This document shows positions 5,360 to 9,100 of a stretch of 9,100 nt of DNA, in pieces. The notes under the pieces were generated by a model that was not told the origin of the DNA, made no database searches, and worked only from the letters and a program-made list of their open reading frames with translations. Each line of letters opens with the position of its first letter. Within the stretch, counting starts at the first letter, position 1. The DNA comes from Geobacter sp. (lineage in GTDB: Bacteria > Desulfobacterota > Desulfuromonadia > Geobacterales > Geobacteraceae), in the NCBI GenBank assembly GCA_003857395.1, contig RPRC01000234.1:1-9100 (forward strand). The letters run 5' to 3'. A program made the translations under genes and the position numbers.

Positions 5360-7155
5360 AGGGTCGCTACCAGATCCTGCTGATTTGCGCGGTCGTTCTT
5401 GGTGTCTTTTTCATTTCGATCTTCGCGGAAATAAACAGCCTCGACGATCAGGGCATGATCAATAATCTGGTCAACAGCAGCGAGATCAGTCTGGTGGACC
5501 GTTTCCTCCCGCACAGCGAGGCTGGCGGTTATTACCGCCCGCTCATTCATCTGAGCTACGAACTGGATCGCATCGTCTCTCTTGCTGATCGAAGATTCAT
5601 GCATTTCCACAACATACTTCTTCACCTTGTCAACGTCCTCCTGGTTTTCTGGTTGGCACGACTTTTCGTGAGGCCTGAAAATCGCAGGAAAAGTCTGCTC
5701 CCCCTGGTTTCCTCCTTATGTTTTGGTCTCCATCCGATTGTTACCGAGTCAGTCGACTGGATTTCCGGGAGGACGGATGTTCTGGCCGGCACTTTTGTGT
5801 TGCTGTCCGCGGTATTTCTCATGAAATTCAGAGAGAACCGCTCGCTTTCACTGTTGCTTGCCGCCATCGTGGCCGTATTTCTAGGAATCATGACGAAGGA
5901 AACCGCTTTGGGGTTCCTCTTTGGTGCGGCTTTGATCTTGAGCGCTCGGTCAGAGCAGCCCTGCGGTATGGGTGAAGATTGTTCTACTCAGAAAACTCCA
6001 TCGGGAAAAAGTGTCGTCATTTTTATCTCCTTTGCGGCACTAGGAATTGCAACGGTAATTATTTTATCCAATTACTGGCTTGTTCTGGCTGAGGGCGCCC
6101 TCTATTTTCTCGTAATGGATTTCCAGAAGATTCAAAAGAACGGTGTTGCTGCCTCGACGAGGAAGTATCTTCGCCACGTTATTACTGTTGTGCTTGTCGC
6201 CGGGGTCTCAATAGGGCTTTTTGCGTTGATGCGCACGGTTGTATTTGCATCAAACACATCGAAAATTTCCCTTACCCTGAAATCGATATTTCAGGACCCC
6301 AACTATGCTTTTTCCGTATTTCTGGGGGCTTTCGGGTTCTATGTAAAAAAATTCATTTTTCCTTTCCCGCAGAGTTTCGCTATCGGGGAAATTGACCCGT
6401 CCTATATTCTCCTTGGAGTCCTATTGTTTTTCGGCTGTATTTTTCTGCTGCAGCGCAGAACCGTGTCCAATGCTTTGGTGTTCAGCGGGGTGTTTCTGCT
6501 TTTACCAGCTTTTCCCGTGGCTATTGGCACCATCGCCTGGACAGGCTACGCGGAACGGTATGTCTATATCTCCGCGGCATTCTGGTCAGTCGTGGTCTGC
6601 TATTATGCAGCGGAAAAGATGAAGGAGATGCAGATCTCCGTGCGTTATCAGTTTTCAGGGGTTGTCCTGTTCATGGTCTGTTTTGGAATGGTGACTTTTC
6701 AGAGGAATGTCGTCTGGAACACTAACCTGGCGCTGTATACAGATACTGTTGAAAAAAATCCGATATGCATAGCAGCTAGAATCCAATATATTATTGCACT
6801 GGCAAAAGTGAAAAACTACTCCGAAGCCATCAGGCAGTATAAAGCGGCGAGTTCGATCACAACCATTAACTACTATGAAAGCCTTGACCAGAATATGGCA
6901 AATATACTGGCTGCGCAGGGAAAGCATGACGAGGCGCTGTTACTTTTTGAATCGAGTATCATGAAGGGTGGAGGCAAGTCGGTTTCCGCCCATGAGCTAA
7001 CCATCGATTATCTGCAGGAACGAATTGCTGCGACACAGAATAGTGCCAAGCAAAAAATGTTGCAGAAAAAGTTGCTCACGTATAGTGAAAAACTGTATGC
7101 TTTGAACCATAGTCCCTCACGGCCTATCGTACAGGGCAGGCCGCACTTGCAATAG
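5353..7155 (+). CDS. TMTC-like GT-C membrane glycosyltransferase with TPRs (second copy; xapE position)
   Basis: A 600-residue multi-pass protein paralogous to the product of 1090-2805. The motif positions coincide: acidic pair D31-D32 in SLDDQGM, YYRPL (60-64), HPIVTESVDWISGRTDVL (127-144), TKE (181-183), PFP (337-339) and WTGYAERYVY (396-405). Between TKE and PFP it carries about 68 more residues than the first copy, including a hydrophobic stretch (about 239-256) that could be an extra membrane segment. The C-terminus from about 455 has TPR-like repeats (KVKNYSEAIRQYKAA; AAQGKHDEALLLFESS). The ATG overlaps the ATPase stop by seven bases (ATGCTGA) and has AGGA seven bases upstream, indicating coupled translation. 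The expected role is transfer of a sugar from a polyprenyl-phosphate donor to a protein or glycan in the periplasm. The acceptor is not shown. By order it matches GSU1502. Confidence 0.8.
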   Translation: MLKGRYQILLICAVVLGVFFISIFAEINSLDDQGMINNLVNSSEISLVDRFLPHSEAGGYYRPLIHLSYELDRIVSLADRRFMHFHNILLHLVNVLLVFWLARLFVRPENRRKSLLPLVSSLCFGLHPIVTESVDWISGRTDVLAGTFVLLSAVFLMKFRENRSLSLLLAAIVAVFLGIMTKETALGFLFGAALILSARSEQPCGMGEDCSTQKTPSGKSVVIFISFAALGIATVIILSNYWLVLAEGALYFLVMDFQKIQKNGVAASTRKYLRHVITVVLVAGVSIGLFALMRTVVFASNTSKISLTLKSIFQDPNYAFSVFLGAFGFYVKKFIFPFPQSFAIGEIDPSYILLGVLLFFGCIFLLQRRTVSNALVFSGVFLLLPAFPVAIGTIAWTGYAERYVYISAAFWSVVVCYYAAEKMKEMQISVRYQFSGVVLFMVCFGMVTFQRNVVWNTNLALYTDTVEKNPICIAARIQYIIALAKVKNYSEAIRQYKAASSITTINYYESLDQNMANILAAQGKHDEALLLFESSIMKGGGKSVSAHELTIDYLQERIAATQNSAKQKMLQKKLLTYSEKLYALNHSPSRPIVQGRPHLQ

Positions 7156-7166
7156 GAGATAAGAAA

Positions 7167-7286
7167 ATGGCGCTTCACTATTTCTCGGTGGCCAAGAACG
7201 GATTCGATTATAAGGATAGCTACAAATTCTTATCGGAGAAGACCATTGCTACATTGGGAAACTCAAACTATTCAGCTACTTATTGA
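7167..7286 (+). CDS. Small aromatic-rich ORF, 39 aa, unknown function
   Basis: ATG 7167 to TGA 7284-7286 encodes 39 residues starting MALHYFSVAKNGFDYKD and ending NSNYSATY. The start has an excellent ribosome binding site (AGGAGA, 7154-7159) eight bases upstream. The ORF sits 11 bases after the second glycosyltransferase and nine bases before the UbiA-like gene, whose own GAGGG (7285-7289) overlaps this stop codon. That arrangement fits a translated, coupled gene. Eight of 39 residues are Tyr or Phe. There is no membrane helix, signal peptide, cysteine or motif I recognise. It could be a genuine small protein, a leader ORF that sets translation of the next gene, or a remnant of a longer gene. 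No function can be given. Confidence 0.55.
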   Translation: MALHYFSVAKNGFDYKDSYKFLSEKTIATLGNSNYSATY

Positions 7287-7295
7287 GGGTGTAGA

Positions 7296-8144
7296 GTGAA
7301 TGTTGTCTGGTATATAAAGCTCCTTCGCCCGACTCAGTGGCTGAAGAATCTGATGCTTTTTTTCCCAACTTTTCTCGGTGGAGAATTACTGGTGCCGGGG
7401 ATACTTGCTCGCGGCCTGGTCCCTTTCGTTGCCTTCTGCCTTGCTTCCAGTTCTGCCTATGTACTGAACGATATCATGGACAGAGAGCGGGATAAAAGCC
7501 ATCCCCGAAAGAGTAAGCGACCCCTGCCTTCCGGTGGGGTTTCACTTTTGGGTGCAAGTGTCCTGTATATCCTTCTTCTTGCCTTAGCGCTTTTCCTTTC
7601 TAGCAGTGTTTCTCCCGTTTTCATCGCCATTCTTCTGGCATACCTTCTGGTTTCGGTCTCCTACTCCATTTATTTGAAGCACCTGCCGATAATCGATCTG
7701 TTCTGTGTCTCGGCCGGCTTCCTTTTTCGTCTTCAGGCCGGTGGCGAGGCCTTCGGTGTCGAAATAACCGCCTGGCTTTTTCTTTCCGTATTTCTTCTTT
7801 CGATCTTTCTCAGTACCGGCAAACGTCTGTATGAAAAAAACGCCCTCGGTGAGAATGCGGTAAATCATCGCAGGGCACTGGAATCATACCCTCCGGGGTT
7901 TCTTGACGGGACAATGTACATGACTGGCGGCGCGGTTCTGGTGACGTACACCCTGTATGTTATTGAGCATCATGTTCTCATTTATACCGTACCCCTCTGT
8001 TGCTTCGGCCTGCTGCGGTATATCATGAGGGTTAAGTCTGGTCTGGGTGGTGATCCGACCGAATCGCTGGTCAAGGATGCGCCGTTATTTGTTGTGGGCC
8101 TGCTATGGGCTCTTATGGTAGGATGGGGCATCTACGTTCATTGA
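7296..8144 (+). CDS. UbiA-family prenyltransferase, decaprenyl-phosphate phosphoribosyltransferase-like (xapF position)
   Basis: A 282-residue polytopic membrane protein of the UbiA superfamily. The N-terminus LLRPTQWLKNLMLFFP (9-24) is the usual opening of the DPPR-synthase-like branch. NDIMDRERD (58-66) is the first NDxxDxxxD metal/diphosphate motif, followed by the basic HPRKSKRPLPSG (69-80). The second conserved region is YSIYLKHLPIIDLFCVSAGFLFR (123-145), then AGGEAFGV and GKR (175-177). In mycobacteria this branch (Rv3806c) transfers phosphoribose from PRPP to decaprenyl phosphate, making the precursor of the arabinose donor. The start is GTG 7296, with GAGGG six bases upstream; the next in-frame ATG would cut into the first motif. 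It closes the cluster and may supply a lipid-linked pentose to the GT-C enzymes. The other enzymes of an arabinose route (phosphatase, DprE1/DprE2) are not in this window, so the final sugar is open. Confidence 0.82.
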   Translation: MNVVWYIKLLRPTQWLKNLMLFFPTFLGGELLVPGILARGLVPFVAFCLASSSAYVLNDIMDRERDKSHPRKSKRPLPSGGVSLLGASVLYILLLALALFLSSSVSPVFIAILLAYLLVSVSYSIYLKHLPIIDLFCVSAGFLFRLQAGGEAFGVEITAWLFLSVFLLSIFLSTGKRLYEKNALGENAVNHRRALESYPPGFLDGTMYMTGGAVLVTYTLYVIEHHVLIYTVPLCCFGLLRYIMRVKSGLGGDPTESLVKDAPLFVVGLLWALMVGWGIYVH

Positions 8145-8167
8145 TCCAGAATCTTCGATGTACGGCA

Positions 8168-8279
8168 TTAACGCCAAGACGCGGAGACGCAAAGTCGCAA
8201 AGGGTAAAACAAGGGATTTTGAATAAATGATCTTTAAAGATTTTCTCTGCGTCTTAGCGCCTTGGCGCCTTGGCGTTAA
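8168..8279. repeat. Inverted-repeat element, copy 1 (112 bp)
   Basis: The left arm 8168-8203 begins TTAACGCCAAG and continues in octamers ACGCGGAG, ACGCAAAG, TCGCAAAG. The right arm 8243-8279 reads, as complement, TTAACGCCAAG, GCGCCAAG, GCGCTAAG, ACGCAGAG. The arms can fold into a long imperfect hairpin around a 40-base AT-rich centre. The element begins 23 bases after the UbiA-like gene. It lacks a T-tract, so I do not call it a terminator. It is in the same orientation as copies 2 and 3, because the T-rich stretch before the right arm (GATTTTC) is shared. Confidence 0.85.
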
Positions 8280-8291
8280 AGAATTATACTC

Positions 8292-8404
8292 GTGATGCAA
8301 AGTCGCGAAGACGCTAAGTCGCAAGATTTAAAAGTAGGCTTTTGAAGAAGGGATTTTGTTTTTGATTTTCTTTGCCTCTTCGTGTCATGGCGCCTGAGCG
8401 TTAA
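8292..8404. repeat. Inverted-repeat element, copy 2 (113 bp, degenerate left end)
   Basis: The left arm starts GTGATGCAAAG (8292-8302) and continues TCGCGAAG, ACGCTAAG, TCGCAAG. The right arm complement reads TTAACGCTCAG, GCGCCATG, ACACGAAG, AGGCAAAG. It is the most diverged of the three copies, and its outer left TTAACG is lost. It shares AAGGGATTTTG and GATTTTC with copy 1. It starts 13 bases after copy 1 and ends 20 bases before the likely start of the GxxExxY gene. Together, copies 1 and 2 fill nearly all of 8145-8423. No other gene is supported there. Confidence 0.78.
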
Positions 8405-8423
8405 ATATGTTTATCGGAACGCA

Positions 8424-8801
8424 ATGGAAAATACAATCGCGAAAAACGTTGTAGATTGTGCCATTGAAGTCCATCGTACTCTGGGCGGCCCAGGCCTCTT
8501 GGAATCTGTGTATGAGGAGGCTTTGGACTGGGAGTTGCGTCAACGTGGTTTTGTTGTTGAACGTCAGGCAATTGTTCCGATACATTACAAAGGAAATCAG
8601 TTGGCTGCCCCGCTTCGATTGGATCTGCTTGTTGGTAATCGTGTGGTCGTAGAAGTCAAGGCAACAACATCATACAATCCGGTCTTCGAAGCTCAGGCAC
8701 TTACGTACTTGCGTATGCTGGATTTGAAATTGGCTTTGGTTATAAATTTTGGTGAGAAATTCGTAAAAGACGGGATTCATCGCGTAGTGAGCGGACTATA
8801 G
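8424..8801 (+). CDS. GxxExxY family protein (PD-(D/E)XK nuclease-like fold)
   Basis: A 125-residue soluble protein. The family-defining motif is GLLESVY (24-30). A PD-(D/E)XK-like core follows: RLDLLV with Asp67, then VVVEVKA with Glu77 and Lys79, then QALTYLRML with Gln91 and Tyr95. The length is normal for the family. An in-frame ATG at 8382 would add 14 residues but lies inside the flanking repeat, and the family consistently begins near the MENTIAKNVVDCAIEVHRTL segment, so I choose ATG 8424, though its ribosome binding site is weak. All putative catalytic residues are present, so it could be an active nuclease. The family has no established function that I know. The gene lies between two copies of an inverted-repeat element, separate from the xap operon in character, and looks like an accessory insertion. 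Confidence 0.85.
   Translation: MENTIAKNVVDCAIEVHRTLGGPGLLESVYEEALDWELRQRGFVVERQAIVPIHYKGNQLAAPLRLDLLVGNRVVVEVKATTSYNPVFEAQALTYLRMLDLKLALVINFGEKFVKDGIHRVVSGL
8687..8769 (+). repeat. 83-bp direct repeat, left copy (inside the GxxExxY gene)
   Basis: This stretch, coding for the region from FEAQALTYLRMLD to KFVKD, is identical base for base to 9018-9100. The offset is 331 bases. The right copy reaches the last base of the window, so the true length of the repeat is unknown and may be longer. Confidence 0.95.
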
Positions 8802-8804
8802 GAG

Positions 8805-8918
8805 TTAACGCAAAGACGCGGAGACGCAAAGTCACAAAGGTAAAAACAAGAGGGTAAGTTGTAGTGAAAGTTTTTTTGGTTTTCTTCGCGCCTTCGTGCC
8901 TTGGCGCCTTTGCGTTAA
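8805..8918. repeat. Inverted-repeat element, copy 3 (114 bp)
   Basis: The left arm begins TTAACGCAAAG (8805-8815) and continues ACGCGGAG, ACGCAAAG, TCACAAAG. The right arm (8882-8918), as complement, reads TTAACGCAAAG, GCGCCAAG, GCACGAAG, GCGCGAAG. It starts three bases after the GxxExxY stop codon. The outer 11 bases are identical on both arms, but differ from copy 1 at one base on both arms (CAAAG here, CCAAG there), so that end-pairing is kept in each copy. The segment 8919-9017 that follows shows no gene or clear signal. Confidence 0.87.
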
Positions 8919-9017
8919 TGGTTTTGTCCAAGTCTGTAGCAAAAAAAGGTTTATTTTTTGAGAACTAGACTCCTGAAAACTTATACCGGCTTTTTCCGTT
9001 CAACCCTTGACAACGCC

Positions 9018-9100
9018 CGAAGCTCAGGCACTTACGTACTTGCGTATGCTGGATTTGAAATTGGCTTTGGTTATAAATTTTGGTGAGAAATTCGTAAAAG
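9018..9100 (+). pseudogene. Duplicated 3' fragment of the GxxExxY gene, runs off the window
   Basis: Identical to 8687-8769 and continues to the window edge. In the matching frame the reading is open only back to a TGA at 8974-8976, and the upstream residues do not resemble the family, so the GxxExxY motif and the Asp/Glu/Lys core are absent. It is therefore a 5'-truncated copy rather than a second working gene. Perfect identity means that the duplication is very recent, maintained by recombination, or an assembly effect. An unrelated new gene starting here cannot be excluded, because the sequence ends. Confidence 0.7.

Noticed and set aside
8168..8279. Intrinsic terminator of the xap-like operon
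   Set aside because: The hairpin is long but has a 40-base centre and no T-tract after the stem, and the same element recurs twice nearby, so it is better explained as a repeat element.
8168..8330. CRISPR array
   Set aside because: The short repeated units are contiguous octamers forming hairpin arms. There are no repeat-spacer alternations of regular length and no cas genes.
8382..8423. Earlier start (ATG 8382) for the GxxExxY protein
   Set aside because: The added 14 codons lie in the inverted-repeat element and do not fit the family's N-terminus.
9007..9012. TTGACA as a -35 box for a gene beyond the window
   Set aside because: No -10-like hexamer occurs 16-18 bases downstream.

Overview
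The window reads as a chromosomal segment of a member of the Geobacteraceae (Geobacter and relatives, Desulfuromonadales). The basis is the gene order: the C-terminus of the NtrC-type regulator PilR, a sigma-54-type promoter, a very short type IVa pilin of Geobacter type (61 mature residues), the separate secreted pilin partner known as Spc or PilA-C, and then a cluster that matches in order the xap polysaccharide-export locus known downstream of pilA in G. sulfurreducens. Base composition, counted by eye in parts of the window, is about 50-57% GC in most genes, lower than I recall for G. sulfurreducens. I do not assign a species.

Layout. Bases 1-195 hold the DNA-binding tail of pilR. Bases 196-471 hold the pilA control region: several TGTCA boxes, a clear -24/-12 promoter and a small leader hairpin. 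pilA (472-687) and spc/pilA-C (709-1011) form a short operon closed by a strong intrinsic terminator (1044-1075). Fifteen bases later a tightly packed run of genes begins: a TMTC-like GT-C membrane glycosyltransferase with TPRs, an ABC-2 permease, a membrane-anchored TPR protein with a pseudopilin-like tail, the ABC ATPase (xapD-like), a second TMTC-like glycosyltransferase paralogous to the first, an easily missed 39-codon ORF with a good ribosome binding site, and a UbiA-family enzyme resembling decaprenyl-phosphate phosphoribosyltransferase. Overlaps or gaps of 1-11 bases between these genes argue for one transcript.

How it may work. The UbiA-like enzyme could make a polyprenyl-linked sugar donor, the two GT-C enzymes could transfer sugars on the periplasmic side, and the ABC transporter with its TPR partner could move or support a substrate. 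In G. sulfurreducens this locus is tied to an extracellular anchoring polysaccharide needed for cytochrome retention. The position next to a split pilin also makes modification of the pilin or its partner a testable idea.

The last kilobase (8145-9100) is different. Three same-orientation copies of a 112-114 bp inverted-repeat element, built from octamers of the form NCGCNAAG, surround a GxxExxY-family gene (a PD-(D/E)XK-like fold). A perfect 83-bp direct duplicate of part of that gene's 3' end runs off the right edge of the window. This looks like a small repeat-associated accessory element inserted behind the xap cluster.
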